Of a stretch of 64,000 nucleotides of DNA, positions 1-8,454 are shown piece by piece (the stretch's first letter is position 1; every line of letters begins with the position of its first letter). The notes below the pieces were generated by a model that did no database searches, was not told the origin of the DNA, and worked only from the letters and a program-made list of their open reading frames with translations. This stretch comes from Ensifer canadensis. Its GTDB lineage: Bacteria; Pseudomonadota; Alphaproteobacteria; Rhizobiales; Rhizobiaceae. The stretch spans positions 131,835 to 195,834 of the forward strand of contig NZ_CP083375.1 of NCBI RefSeq assembly GCF_017488845.2, read 5' to 3'. The translations under genes were made by a program, and so were the position numbers.

Positions 1-93
1 CAGCAGGACCACGCCGTTATCGACCAGCCCCGCATAGGGAACGAGGTCGGCGAAGGATGGTCCGGAATGACGAAAAGGCTTCAGTGCGACCAT
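1..93 (-). CDS. trbE: TrbE N-terminus (partial), conjugal transfer ATPase
   Basis: Only the first 31 codons are in the window; the gene runs off the left edge. The ATG lies 2 bp after the trbD stop. The peptide starts MVALKPFRHSGPSF and continues ADLVPYAGLVDNGVVLL, which I recognise as the conserved start of rhizobial TrbE, the VirB4-type ATPase that powers the mating-pair type IV secretion channel at the inner membrane. Gene order traI-trbB-C-D-E matches Ti and Sym plasmids. Too little is visible to judge whether the Walker motifs are intact. Confidence 0.85.
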   Translation of the reverse strand, partial: MVALKPFRHSGPSFADLVPYAGLVDNGVVLL

Positions 94-95
94 CG

Positions 96-395
96 TCAGT
101 ACCGTCGCCACGGTGTCGAGGTCGGCCTGTAGTAGGACCGATAGGAAATGTGCCTGATATAGACACGGCGCATAAGCGGATCGGCTTTCGCCATCATGCG
201 AAGGGCTGCGACCGCGACCAGCCAGATGGCGGCGCCGAACAGTGCGGCATACCAGGTGAGAACCACGAAGATGAGGATCACGGCTGCGAGCGCTGTGAGG
301 AGCACCAGCTCGCGGTCGGCGCCCATCAGGAGGTTCGGACGTGACAGCGCGCGGTGGATCCGCGAACGAGCGAGATTGGAGGTGGGCTCAGCCAT
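96..395 (-). CDS. trbD: TrbD, VirB3-like mating-pair protein
   Basis: This 99-aa protein belongs to the VirB3/TrbD family of small inner-membrane type IV secretion components that help place pilus subunits. A basic N-terminus ([12 protein letters not shown]) is followed by a hydrophobic block at about residues 30-65 ([18 protein letters not shown], then a second Ala-rich segment), the usual two-helix hairpin. Its start overlaps the trbC stop by 8 bp and its stop is 2 bp before trbE, so translation is probably coupled along the operon. Length is normal for the family. Confidence 0.88.
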   Translation of the reverse strand: MAEPTSNLARSRIHRALSRPNLLMGADRELVLLTALAAVILIFVVLTWYAALFGAAIWLVAVAALRMMAKADPLMRRVYIRHISYRSYYRPTSTPWRRY

Positions 396-795
396 GAGCC
401 CCCTCCCCTTTCGGTCCGGGCAACGTCATTTGTTCGGCAGTGCCTGGAGCGGATTGCGCCTCCTTGTCGCCGATTGAAGCGCCTGTTGCACCAAACAGCG
501 CCACGATCTGGGTCGCACCGAGAAGAACGCCGCCGACAAGCGCGACATAGCAAAGCCTTCTGGCGAAATCGTTGAGCTCGCCGCCGAAGATCAGCATTGC
601 ACCGGCGATGGCGACGGCTGCGAGTGCAATAAAGCCGGCAACTGGGCCAGTGATTGATTGCTGGATCTGCTGAAGCGGGGATTCCCAAGGCAGGCCGCCG
701 CCACCCGATGAGGCAAGTGCCGGCTCCGCCAAGCTAACGGAGAGGAGAAGGGCCAGCATGGCGCCGCCCAGGAAACGTTGATGGTCACGCGACAT
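388..795 (-). CDS. trbC: TrbC, conjugative pilin precursor
   Basis: This 135-aa VirB2/TrbC-family propilin is the major subunit of the conjugative pilus. The N-terminus has a typical signal region (hydrophobic [14 protein letters not shown], cleavage predicted after ALA near residue 28). A glycine-rich stretch and two membrane segments follow (about residues 50-70 and 82-103). In this family the mature peptide is usually trimmed and can be cyclised by a TraF-type peptidase. The start overlaps the end of trbB by 11 bp and the stop overlaps trbD by 8 bp. The polar C-terminal tail (about 30 aa) is compatible with removal during maturation. Confidence 0.87.
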   Translation of the reverse strand: MSRDHQRFLGGAMLALLLSVSLAEPALASSGGGGLPWESPLQQIQQSITGPVAGFIALAAVAIAGAMLIFGGELNDFARRLCYVALVGGVLLGATQIVALFGATGASIGDKEAQSAPGTAEQMTLPGPKGEGAHG

Positions 796-1756
796 GGCTG
801 TCCTCTTCGATCTGTGCGTAATGTTCGGTGCGGTAGCGGGAGTTGGTGAATCCCTCGACGTGGATGACCTCGCGGACCCGCCTCCCCTTCCCCGTTCGTT
901 CTATGGAGACGACCAGATCGACCGCCTCCCCGATGACTTCCTGCATGGGCTGCTGGCTTGCTTCCGCGGTCAGCTGCTCGAGCCGACGCAGGGCCGACAT
1001 CGCCGTATTGGAGTGAATGGTCGTCACGCCGCCCGGATGCCCGGTATTCCAGGCTTTCAACAGCGTCAGCGCCGCGCCGTCGCGGACCTCGCCGACGATG
1101 ATGCGATCGGGCCGCAGCCGCATTGTGCTTTTGAGCAACCGGGCCATATCGATCGTGTCGCTCGTATGAAGCGACACCGCGTTCTCCGCCGCGCATTGAA
1201 TCTCCGCTGTGTCCTCGAGAATGACGATACGATCGTCTGGTGCGCTTGCGATGATTTCGGCGATGACTGCATTTGCAAGCGTCGTTTTGCCGGATCCCGT
1301 TCCGCCGGAAATCACGATGTTCATGCGAGAGGCGATGGCGCTACGTAGCACGGAAGCCTGCGCTTCGGTCATTACCTTTGATCGCACATACTCATCGAGT
1401 GGAATAAGGCGCGAAGCGCGTCGCCGGATCGTGAATGTCGGTCCCGAGACGACAGGCGGCAGGAGGCCCTCAAATCGATGTCCGCCGATCGGCAGCTCGC
1501 CGGAAATGATTGGTTGCTCGGGGTCTGCTTCCGAGCGCAGAGCGTGAGCGACGCTGCCAATAATCACTTCTGCTGCGGCCGACGTCAGCGCGCCGGCCGC
1601 CATGACTCCATGACCCAGGCGCTCGATGAAGAGCTTGCCGTCCGGATTGAGCATGATTTCAACGACTGTTGCGTCGTCGAGAGCGACGCAAAGGTGATCG
1701 CCCAGGGCATCCTGGAGTTTGCGGACGAGACGGGGATGGGAGCGCAGCTGGGTCAC
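785..1756 (-). CDS. trbB: TrbB, VirB11-type secretion ATPase
   Basis: This hexameric ATPase of the VirB11/GspE superfamily drives assembly of the conjugation channel from the cytoplasmic face. I see the Walker [13 protein letters not shown], an Asp box (ILEDTAEIQ), Walker B-like [10 protein letters not shown], and the His box region [14 protein letters not shown] chose the GTG at 1756 ([14 protein letters not shown]), giving 323 aa, the usual TrbB length. A longer in-frame reading exists upstream, but it lies entirely inside traI and looks non-native. The GTG overlaps the traI stop as GTGA, which argues for translational coupling to the synthase gene. Confidence 0.9.
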   Translation of the reverse strand: MTQLRSHPRLVRKLQDALGDHLCVALDDATVVEIMLNPDGKLFIERLGHGVMAAGALTSAAAEVIIGSVAHALRSEADPEQPIISGELPIGGHRFEGLLPPVVSGPTFTIRRRASRLIPLDEYVRSKVMTEAQASVLRSAIASRMNIVISGGTGSGKTTLANAVIAEIIASAPDDRIVILEDTAEIQCAAENAVSLHTSDTIDMARLLKSTMRLRPDRIIVGEVRDGAALTLLKAWNTGHPGGVTTIHSNTAMSALRRLEQLTAEASQQPMQEVIGEAVDLVVSIERTGKGRRVREVIHVEGFTNSRYRTEHYAQIEEDSHVA

Positions 1757-2391
1757 GCGGCGCTCCCGATCCGTGCCCCGTCGAGCTGAGGGATCGAGTG
1801 ATAGCCCTGAGGGCAAACCCGTTCGAAGCTGACGCGATCTGCCGGCAAGCTTCCGGCAACAGCGATGGTGTTCCCGATCGAGGAAGCTTCGCCGAGCCGG
1901 TGCATTGGCCATCCGGCACGCTTCAGAATGCGCTCAAAACGGAGATCGGTCGCCGTGACGATCTCACTATAGCCGTTCGCGATCGACCATTCGATAATGC
2001 CAGCGAACAGGGTGAGCGTCGCGAGATGCAGTTGGCCTCCTTCCCTCCCCGAAACAAGGGAGGTGTCGACGCAGAAGCGCGAGCTCTCGACCATTCCAGG
2101 GTGTACTGCGAGCGAGCCTGTTTTCAGCAGCTGAGGAAAGGTCTGCTCGAGCATCGTCGGCCCGCAAGCCGGAAGAAGACGGACGCAACCTGCGACCAGC
2201 CCGCTCTTAGTGATCGCCAAGAGGTAGGTTGGCTTGAAGTCATCATAGTGGTCACGCTCTTTGCCTGCCACAATAGACACGTCCCATTCGAGACGGTCGC
2301 CGAATACTGCAGCACGAAGGCGGTGCATCTGTGTCAGGAAACGTCGGTGCCGTCTGTGGTGGTGGGGTGGAATGGTCAGTATCCGCATCAT
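1753..2391 (-). CDS. traI: TraI, acyl-homoserine-lactone synthase
   Basis: This 212-aa LuxI-family enzyme makes the N-acyl-homoserine lactone that activates TraR on rhizobial conjugative plasmids. Conserved LuxI features are visible: R..VFG.RLEWDV near the N-terminus, D.FKP.YLLA, GCVRLLP, the substrate-contact segment ESSRFCVD and the FERILKRAGWP block. It is the first gene of the trb operon, as on Ti plasmids, so transfer-apparatus expression and signal synthesis form a positive loop. Two adjacent ATGs (2391 and 2388) are possible starts. The synthase is unrelated to the relaxase that shares the name traI on IncP plasmids. Confidence 0.92.
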   Translation of the reverse strand: MMRILTIPPHHHRRHRRFLTQMHRLRAAVFGDRLEWDVSIVAGKERDHYDDFKPTYLLAITKSGLVAGCVRLLPACGPTMLEQTFPQLLKTGSLAVHPGMVESSRFCVDTSLVSGREGGQLHLATLTLFAGIIEWSIANGYSEIVTATDLRFERILKRAGWPMHRLGEASSIGNTIAVAGSLPADRVSFERVCPQGYHSIPQLDGARIGSAA

Positions 2392-2446
2392 GATCTCCGC
2401 ACGAACAGGTCATCCGGACAAAAATCATCTCGCTCAGCGTGTGCCA

Positions 2447-2464
2447 ACGTGCAGATTTGCACCT
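2447..2464. promoter_or_regulatory. tra box-like dyad, traI side
   Basis: An 18-bp imperfect dyad ACGTGCAGATTTGCACCT closely resembles the TraR-binding tra box of Ti plasmids (about ACGTGCAGATCTGCACAT). Its centre is roughly 65 bp upstream of the traI start, the expected place for a TraR-activated promoter reading leftward into the trb operon. Recognition is by eye against the known consensus. Confidence 0.8.
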
Positions 2465-2535
2465 CAGGTGATTCTACCGAGTCGGTGATATGCGTTGGAA
2501 TGTTTGCGTTCGATGGACGCCAAAGGTCGCGGAAG

Positions 2536-2553
2536 ATGTGCAAATCTGCATTT
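2536..2553. promoter_or_regulatory. tra box-like dyad, repA side
   Basis: A second 18-bp dyad, ATGTGCAAATCTGCATTT, shares the GTGCA.AT.TGCA core with the box at 2447 and lies about 205 bp upstream of repA. On Ti plasmids a pair of boxes between traI and repA lets TraR raise both transfer functions and repABC copy number; this arrangement matches. The rest of 2392-2748 holds no gene and becomes AT-rich toward repA, consistent with promoter sequence. Confidence 0.75.
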
Positions 2554-2748
2554 TGCGCCAACTGCCGCAGCTTGTAGGAAATAGCCTAACTAGCTAATCG
2601 CAATAGATAAATCTGCCTGAAGAGCAAAACCGCCAATCGCGCCTTAACCATCTGTTAACCAAGTAAAGTTTGACGAGGAAAGGGAATCGGGTAACTGTTG
2701 CTCGACGGAAAATAGGCGACGATCGATTTAAAACCGTCGTGAGGTAAA

Positions 2749-3963
2749 ATGAAGACGAAAGTCACTACGAACGATGCAGCTGAATCCTCAGCCGACAAGA
2801 TCAGCAGGCAATCTCAATTGCTTTCTGCGCAACTGCAATCGATTCGTGAACGTCTTTACGAACCCGAGGCGGCGAAAACGCTGAAGACCTACACGTCCCG
2901 CGATGTTGCGTCCCTGCTCGGCATAGCTGAATCCACACTGCGGCAGATGTCGCTGGATGGTGAAAGTGCTATCCCCGATCGGCAGGACAACGGGCGGCGG
3001 ATTTACACACTTCCGCAGATTAATCAGATTCGCGAGCATCTAGCACGTCGCCGTCCGTCCGAAGCACTGGATTTTCTGCCACGCCGTCGCGAGGGTGACA
3101 AACTGCAGGTCATTACTGTCGCAAACTTCAAAGGCGGTTCGGCCAAAACGACCACCACCGTGCATTTAGCGCATTACCTGGCAATTCAGGGACTAAGGGT
3201 CCTTGCAATCGATCTCGACCCGCAGGCCTCGCTCACGGCGATGTTCGGCTATCAGCCTGAATTCGATGTCGACGAGAACGAGACCGTTTATGCAGCCATC
3301 CGTTACGACGAGCAGCGGCGACCCATCCAGGAAGTTATTAGAAAGACCTACTTCGATGGGATTGATCTGATCCCTGCAAATCTCGAACTCATGGAGTATG
3401 AACATGAGACGCCTCAAGCCATCGCCGCTGGACACGGTCGTGGTGACGGAATTTTCTTCAGGCGCCTGAGCGCAGTCATCGGCGAGGTCGAAGAGCACTA
3501 CGACGTGGTTCTGATCGATGCCCCGCCGCAGCTTGGCTATTTGACCCTGGGCGCTCTCTGCGCGGCCACCAGTCTACTGATCACGATCCATCCTGCGATG
3601 ATCGATGTTGCGAGCATGAACCAGTTCCTCGCCATGATGAGCGACCTGATGCATGTCATCGAAGAGCGGGGCGGCGTACTCAGTCATGATTTCATCCGCT
3701 ACGTGTTGACTAGACATAACCCTAACGACAGTCCGCAAATCAACGTCGTTACTCTTCTCAGGTCGTTGTTCAAGGATGATGTGCTTGCGCCTGCCGTTGT
3801 GGAGACAACAGCGATCGCGAGCGCCGGTCTGGAGAAGAAGAGCCTCTACGAGATGTCTCGTGGAAGCGTCGGGCGCGACACCTTGAATCGGGCGCTCGAG
3901 TCCGTCGATGCGGTCAACGGCGAAATCCTTCACCACATCAAACAAGTTTGGGGGAGACAATGA
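2749..3963 (+). CDS. repA: RepA, ParA-type plasmid partition ATPase
   Basis: This 404-aa repABC partition ATPase moves plasmid copies with RepB and autoregulates the operon. The N-terminus carries a helix-turn-helix region (SRDVASLLGIAESTLRQMS, about residues 49-67). The deviant ParA Walker A is NFKGGSAKTTT (about residues 126-136). ParA signatures AIDLDPQASLT and VLIDAPPQLGYLT are intact. Length is typical. Its stop overlaps the repB start as ATGA. Transcription probably starts in the tra-box region upstream and is repressed by RepA/RepB. Confidence 0.95.
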   Translation: MKTKVTTNDAAESSADKISRQSQLLSAQLQSIRERLYEPEAAKTLKTYTSRDVASLLGIAESTLRQMSLDGESAIPDRQDNGRRIYTLPQINQIREHLARRRPSEALDFLPRRREGDKLQVITVANFKGGSAKTTTTVHLAHYLAIQGLRVLAIDLDPQASLTAMFGYQPEFDVDENETVYAAIRYDEQRRPIQEVIRKTYFDGIDLIPANLELMEYEHETPQAIAAGHGRGDGIFFRRLSAVIGEVEEHYDVVLIDAPPQLGYLTLGALCAATSLLITIHPAMIDVASMNQFLAMMSDLMHVIEERGGVLSHDFIRYVLTRHNPNDSPQINVVTLLRSLFKDDVLAPAVVETTAIASAGLEKKSLYEMSRGSVGRDTLNRALESVDAVNGEILHHIKQVWGRQ

Positions 3964-5000
3964 CCAATCCTCGCGAACGAAACCAACGAATGAAAAGCCT
4001 TTTCGCTGGTGTGAACCCGGACGATCTTGCGAAACCTGCAGCGCCCTCCGTGGCAGACGCAGACAAGCGGCGCGTGGGATCGGCGGCGGTCAAGTCGATG
4101 GATCGGGCCTTCGTGTCCATCGAAGAGGAAAACAGGCGCCTTCACGACCAACTCCTCTCATCGGAGGTGATCGTTGAGCTCGACCCGGAGCGCGTTATTC
4201 CGTCATTCGTCAACGATCGTCTGGACATTGAAGGTGACCGAAGCTTTCAGGCCTTTGTCGAGGGGATCAAGGAAGCCGGTCAGAAACTCCCGATCCTTGT
4301 GCGCCCCCTCCCCGACAAGCCCGGGCACTATCAGGCTGCCTACGGCCATAGACGGCTTCGAGCCTGCCAGATCCTCAAGCGTCCGGTCAAGGCGATCGTT
4401 CGCGCGCTGTCAGACGAGGAACTCGTCAAATCGCAGGGGATCGAGAATTCAGAACGCCTCAACCTGTCCTTTATCGAGCAAGCCCTTTTCGCACTGGCGC
4501 TCAAGGCACGGGGTTATTCCAGAGAGCTGATTTCCGAAGCTCTCGGGCGGAAGGACGGCCAAAAAATGGCCTATATCTCAATCCTCACCAATGCCGCGGC
4601 ATTGGTGCCCGCCGATCTTATCCGTCTGATTGGTCCTGCGTCTGCAATCGGTCGCCCGAAGTGGGAGAAACTCGGCTCGCTGATAAAGGATGGTCGTCTT
4701 TCTCCCGAGCAGAGCAACGCTGTTGAAGGCCTTGTTCGTTCGTTGGAATGGGAGGCAAGTGACAGCGACCAGCGATTTGGATTGGTCCTGGATGTCTTGG
4801 GCCGGCCCGTCAAGTCTGAGCCCGATATCACGGAGATCCATGTCGCGGGTGGCCACGTCATCGTTGCCAGGCGATCTAGCGCTGCGACCAAATTTGCTAT
4901 TCCGGACGATCGGATTCCAGGGCTCTCGGCATGGCTTGTTCAAAGACTGCCAGAGTTGGTCGAAGAGTTTCAATCGACCCAGCGTGGAGGAGAGCGATGA
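3960..5000 (+). CDS. repB: RepB, ParB-type centromere-binding protein
   Basis: This 346-aa ParB/RepB-family protein binds parS and couples it to RepA. I chose the ATG overlapping the repA stop (ATGA) because MTNPRERNQRMKSLFAG is the classic RepB start; a slightly longer in-frame start would lie inside repA. ParB features: a conserved N-terminal block (LDPERVIPSFVNDR), then GHYQAAYGHRRLRACQIL (box II), a central HTH region (FIEQALFALALKARG), and a C-terminal dimerisation part. The likely targets are the two palindromes downstream of repC. Confidence 0.94.
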   Translation: MTNPRERNQRMKSLFAGVNPDDLAKPAAPSVADADKRRVGSAAVKSMDRAFVSIEEENRRLHDQLLSSEVIVELDPERVIPSFVNDRLDIEGDRSFQAFVEGIKEAGQKLPILVRPLPDKPGHYQAAYGHRRLRACQILKRPVKAIVRALSDEELVKSQGIENSERLNLSFIEQALFALALKARGYSRELISEALGRKDGQKMAYISILTNAAALVPADLIRLIGPASAIGRPKWEKLGSLIKDGRLSPEQSNAVEGLVRSLEWEASDSDQRFGLVLDVLGRPVKSEPDITEIHVAGGHVIVARRSSAATKFAIPDDRIPGLSAWLVQRLPELVEEFQSTQRGGER

Positions 5001-5019
5001 TGGCATGACGACGAAATCG

Positions 5020-5054
5020 AAAAAGGGCCTGTCGACGCCAATCGACAGACCCTT
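5020..5054 (-). terminator. Rho-independent terminator of the ctRNA
   Basis: A 13-position stem (5023-5035 paired with 5042-5054, one mismatch) closes a 6-nt loop. On the minus strand it is followed by TTTTT (5024-5020). The orientation fits termination of the antisense RNA, not of repB. Confidence 0.8.
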
Positions 5055-5104
5055 AATTCAATAGCCAACGGAACGAAATTCGCACCGCCAACATCAGTTC
5101 TAGC
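5020..5104 (-). ncRNA. Antisense ctRNA of repABC (incompatibility RNA)
   Basis: All repABC replicons carry a small antisense RNA in the repB-repC gap that blocks repC expression. Here the minus strand has a near-ideal promoter (TTGATT, 17 bp, TAGAAT at 5139-5111) followed about 7 nt later by a predicted start near 5104, and ends in a GC-rich hairpin with a U-run at 5020-5024. The predicted RNA is about 85 nt; published family members are somewhat shorter, so the exact start is approximate. Confidence 0.8.
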
Positions 5105-5110
5105 AATCTG

Positions 5111-5139
5111 ATTCTAGGCCGGTCGTGTCGCTTAATCAA
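5111..5139 (-). promoter_or_regulatory. ctRNA promoter
   Basis: On the minus strand, -35 TTGATT (5139-5134) and -10 TAGAAT (5116-5111) are separated by exactly 17 bp. It points away from repC, as expected for the strong constitutive promoter of repABC antisense RNA. Confidence 0.75.
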
Positions 5140-5241
5140 GTCTCTGTAACCCCAGGGATCGATTTTTTGCGTCCAGCTTCTGCTTGGCTTCCCCAAAACA
5201 ATCTTTGGAACTGTGGCTCCTTGGACCGCAGCGGGAAACCT

Positions 5242-6522
5242 ATGACCCAGATTACAGCCGTCGCGTCCTTCAGACGCGTGACACCGGGTATCGTTGCCAG
5301 CGCTAGGCTTGCGATGGCCAACGATGTCCCCGACGTCACAAAAAGTGAGATCGCCCTGTTGTTGAAACGTGCCGCACCGGTGCTGGGCATCGACGGTACG
5401 GCTTACCATGTGATGGATATCCTCCTTGGACTATCGCGTGCAGAGGACTGGAAAGGCGCGGGACGCCCAATCGTCGCGATCTCGAATGCGAAGCTCGCCG
5501 AATATACCATGCGATCAGAGCGGACGGTGATGCGCTGCATTCGACGACTGGTCGAAGTTGGCATCGCCGCTTATCGCGACAGCGCGACGGGTCGCCGGTT
5601 TGTATATCGCGACAAGCAAGGTGACATTTCCGTTGGCTATGGCATCGATTTTACACCGTCCCGCGTCCGTGCGGCGGAAATAAGGGTAGCCGTCGAGCAA
5701 TACCAGGTGAAGCTCAACAGAGAACTTGCAGCGAAAAGGGATATTTCTCGCCTCACCCGCGCCGTCGAAGACTTGAGCAACGCATTTCCGGAGAACAGCG
5801 CAACTTGGAGAGAGCAGGTGGTTGAACTGCAGAACTCAGGCCTAGACATCGAACGACGCGCGGAAGCGTTAAGCGCACTGCATGCTGAGATCGTGGTCTC
5901 GACAACGATCGATCGATTCGAGCATAATTTGTCATGCGAGGGTGACATCAGCGTCATGCCTAATACTAATACAACCCATGAATCTATTTATATAAGTAAC
6001 AATAAGCGGCCCCGCTCTAACGAGCGGGAAGACCAATTTAAGGTCGGCAGCAAAGCTGCCTATATGGCTTTGGAAAAAAAGCCTCCGGCGGACGCCCGAA
6101 CTAAGCAAGCTGGTTTGGATGGTCGGGAAGGGCGCGATCCCGATACGGTTCAGGGGGAAATCTTGGGGTCGGTGTCCATTGGGCTGCTCCAGGTTGGCTG
6201 CCGGGAAGCGCAGGTCATGATCAGTACGCGCTTTGATAACTGGTCGTCGCTAGGTCGTGCCGGTGAAACTCTGCGACGAATGATCGGCCTTTCTGAAGCG
6301 GGCTGGGCCGATGGTCGGGCAAAGGTCGGCCTTTACGGCGCCAGCGCTATCCTCGCAATAGTGCTTGAAAAATCGCTCCGTGACCCAGAGCAGATATCCA
6401 AGCCAGCCGGCTACTTCCGTGCCATGATCGATCGTGCGGTGGAGGGGAAGCTGAATCTCGAGCGATCATTGTTTGGGTTGGCAGCCGGTTTCTACGGCGC
6501 ATCGGGGGAGACTGGGCAATAG
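5242..6522 (+). CDS. repC: RepC, replication initiator
   Basis: RepC is the initiator unique to alphaproteobacterial repABC plasmids and acts at an origin inside its own gene. From the ATG at 5242 (MTQITAVASFRRVTPG) it is 426 aa, the family's normal size. Upstream in-frame codons extend to 5125 but run through the antisense-RNA promoter, so I reject them. The N-terminal winged-helix region is conserved (NAKLAEYTMRSERTVMRCIRRLVEVG, about residues 80-105). It is followed by the variable AT-rich middle and the C-terminal RepC domain (GWADGRAKVGLYGASAI). The gap of about 240 bp from repB holds the antisense RNA. Confidence 0.92.
   Translation: MTQITAVASFRRVTPGIVASARLAMANDVPDVTKSEIALLLKRAAPVLGIDGTAYHVMDILLGLSRAEDWKGAGRPIVAISNAKLAEYTMRSERTVMRCIRRLVEVGIAAYRDSATGRRFVYRDKQGDISVGYGIDFTPSRVRAAEIRVAVEQYQVKLNRELAAKRDISRLTRAVEDLSNAFPENSATWREQVVELQNSGLDIERRAEALSALHAEIVVSTTIDRFEHNLSCEGDISVMPNTNTTHESIYISNNKRPRSNEREDQFKVGSKAAYMALEKKPPADARTKQAGLDGREGRDPDTVQGEILGSVSIGLLQVGCREAQVMISTRFDNWSSLGRAGETLRRMIGLSEAGWADGRAKVGLYGASAILAIVLEKSLRDPEQISKPAGYFRAMIDRAVEGKLNLERSLFGLAAGFYGASGETGQ
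5950..6010. other. Candidate oriV (AT-rich stretch inside repC)
   Basis: In repABC plasmids the origin lies inside repC, at an AT-rich region near the middle of the gene. The stretch around 5957-6004 (including TCTATTTATATAAGTAACAA) is the most AT-rich part of this repC and sits at the expected place. The position is inferred from family knowledge; no iterons are obvious. Confidence 0.5.
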
Positions 6523-6536
6523 TAACAGCTGTTACT
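6521..6536. promoter_or_regulatory. parS-like palindrome 1
   Basis: The perfect 16-bp palindrome AGTAACAGCTGTTACT overlaps the last bases of repC. It shares the C.GC.G core of the 16-bp repABC parS consensus. An identical copy lies 85 bp further on. Probable RepB-binding partition site. Confidence 0.72.
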
Positions 6537-6619
6537 TTTTCAACGCCTGGCCAGAAATGGATCACGCCCCGTCTCCAGAAAATGCTGCGCGTCGTGAGCG
6601 TTCTTAGGCGCCACCGGTG

Positions 6620-6639
6620 AAAGTAACAGCTGTTACTTT
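6620..6639. promoter_or_regulatory. parS-like palindrome 2
   Basis: The same 16-bp palindrome as at 6521 recurs, here extended to a perfect 20-bp dyad. Paired identical palindromes immediately after repC are most simply partition sites. 6640-6907 shows no other gene or repeat. Confidence 0.72.
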
Positions 6640-6907
6640 TTTGTTTGGTATAGCACATGTCTCCTCAAAGGCTCGCCCTTCCCGGTCGCATGATCCGATG
6701 AAGGTGAATTTAACAGCCTTCCCAAGGTCGTTGCCGGCACTGCGGATCTACTCAGTCTTTGTGATGCCGCCGGGGTCATCGGCAAAGGATGACTGGCTCT
6801 CCCAGGCGGCGGGAAGGTGACTGCGCAAAGTGAAGCGCTGACGACTGTGATTTATCAGAGCTTGCTCCAAGACTGGAGCTCGACCAAACTTTCGCAATTT
6901 CTACGCT

Positions 6908-7141
6908 TCACCGCGAAATCGGTCGTGAGGACGTGCTGCTCGCGATGGTGATGGAAGGGTTATCGCTGCGATAGGTTACGTTGCCGTTCGAAAGCTCAGT
7001 GAGGCCCGCAGCCAGTCCATCGGCCGCATTCTTGGCCTTCTGTGCCGCGCGTTCCAGTCTTTCTTTCTCCAAGAGGTTACGGCCAGCATCGGCCTCCTTC
7101 TCCAGGCGAAGGCGCTCGATGGAGTTTCGCGTCGTACGCAC
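6908..7141 (-). pseudogene. Remnant resembling a methyl-accepting chemotaxis protein linker
   Basis: This short minus-strand reading frame begins at a GTG. Its first part (SIERLRLEKEADAGRNLLEK, then ERLERAAQKAKNAADG and LTELSNGNVTYRSD) looks like the HAMP/coiled linker region of rhizobial chemoreceptors. There is no sensor domain, membrane segment or signalling hairpin, and the C-terminal 20 residues are Ser/Thr-rich and do not fit. I read it as a deleted fragment of a larger receptor gene. The similarity is from memory and moderate. Confidence 0.4.
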
Positions 7142-7253
7142 TGAGCGGATTCCGCGTGGCGCCCGCTACTCGACGCCATCCTGGTCAAAGACTGAGTTGG
7201 CGGCGAGGAACTTGGGAATGCTTGGCGCTCGTCGGATTGCGAGCTGAAGAGGC

Positions 7254-7288
7254 CGCCAGGCGTCTGTTGTGGGCGTAGACGCCTGGCG
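7254..7288. repeat. Perfect 12-bp inverted repeat (hairpin)
   Basis: CGCCAGGCGTCT at 7254-7265 and its exact reverse complement at 7277-7288 enclose an 11-nt loop. The right side contains GGGCGTAGACGCC, almost the same string as the hairpin at 7338. There is no U-run on either side, so a terminator role is not indicated. Confidence 0.7.
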
Positions 7289-7337
7289 CAGTAAAGTTCA
7301 CCGGGTAATGAACAGCTCGACGATACAACCGACGCTG

Positions 7338-7357
7338 CTGGGCGTATAGACGCCCAG
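7338..7357. repeat. Perfect 8-bp inverted repeat (hairpin)
   Basis: CTGGGCGT (7338-7345), a 4-nt loop ATAG, and ACGCCCAG (7350-7357). The core GGGCGTATAGACGCCC echoes GGGCGTAGACGCC in the hairpin 60 bp upstream, so the two may be copies of one element or operator. Confidence 0.65.
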
Positions 7358-7382
7358 ATGGGTAGGCATGTTAGCCTTCTTT

Positions 7383-8418
7383 CTAGACCTTCATATGGAA
7401 CCGTGAGCTTGATTTGGTTCGGAAATCTGAGCGGTTCACCGAAACCGATGAGGCCTGCCGTTTCGCAATTCCAGCGGCCACCAGATCGCCGATACGGCAA
7501 TACGGGTTCACGAAGATCACCTCGGCCAGCTCCCGGGAGTAAATCTTCGGCAAGTCTCGCCTGATCCGCTCCGCAGTTTGATCGAGCAGATCCCGGATGG
7601 AACGAATGCGCGCTGTTGACCAGTCGGCTGTCTCGCGGATTGCCTCAAGCATGTAGAGGATCCAGTCCTCCCAAGCGGAGTCTGTGGTCACGGCGAGCGG
7701 ACGATCGTGGTAGGTACGTTTGTTGCCGATGATGTAACGGCTGAGATAGAGGACCGGTACATCCAGCAGGCCATTGTCGACGAGGTTGAGCAGGTTCAGA
7801 ACTCGTCCCGTTCGGCCGTTGCCGTCGATGAAGGGATGGATGGCTTCGAATTGGTAGTTCATCACGGCGAGCCTGATCAGTGGATCGATCTCCTCTTCTT
7901 CGTGAATGTATCGTTCCCAGTTCGACAGCTTGTCCCACAATAATGGTTGGCCGTCTGGCGGGGTGTAGATAACGGCGCCGGTCGCATCGTTCATCAGCGC
8001 CGTTCCCGGCGTTGCGCGGATATCCAGCTCGATGCCCTTGATGGTCCTGCAGACAGCGATTACCGTGGAGGTCGATACCGGACGCCGTTTGAGCGTCTGA
8101 AAGACTTTACTGAGCGCGGTACGATATCGCCGCGCTTCCTTGGTTGCCGGATCAGCCTAGGTGCCGACCTCGTTCGCAAAGCGGAAAAACCTGTCGGTCG
8201 TGGTGACGACGTTCTCGATCTTGGAGCTCGCCTGTGCCTCGAGCAGCGCAATAGAATTGGTCAGGACCGGCTGGTTGGGAATGAGGTAGTCGGAGACGCG
8301 CAGCTCCGCCACCGCTGCGCGCGCCACGATGCAGGCTTTCAGCATGGCTCGTCTTCACGTCCTCTCGCGGAGGCAAGGATGGGAGGTCGTTGTAAGCGCG
8401 GTTCGGCTCAAACGGCAT
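7383..8418 (-). pseudogene. Broken Fic-family adenylyltransferase-like gene
   Basis: Pieces of one Fic protein can be joined on the minus strand. An N-terminus starts at 8418 (MPFEPNRAYNDLPSLPP). After a frameshift near 8350 comes the Fic_N region (LEAQASSKIENVVTTTDR). An in-frame TAG follows at 8159-8157. The catalytic domain (7994-7383) keeps the Fic motif HPFIDGNGRTGR. The C-terminus diverges after GIAKRQ, suggesting another frameshift or deletion near 7450. Fic enzymes transfer AMP to target hydroxyls, with the ExN-type or IENV region acting as inhibitory helix. With at least two lesions the full-length protein cannot be made, although the 203-aa catalytic fragment could still be translated. 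Confidence 0.85.
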
Positions 8419-8454
8419 GTCGATCGATCCTCGCACAAGCGAGATGTCGGGTGG

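Noticed and set aside
1753..1912. Longer N-terminus for TrbB (start at 1912)
   Set aside because: The extra 52 residues overlap traI, are basic and unlike TrbB; the GTG at 1756 gives the normal length and a GTGA overlap.
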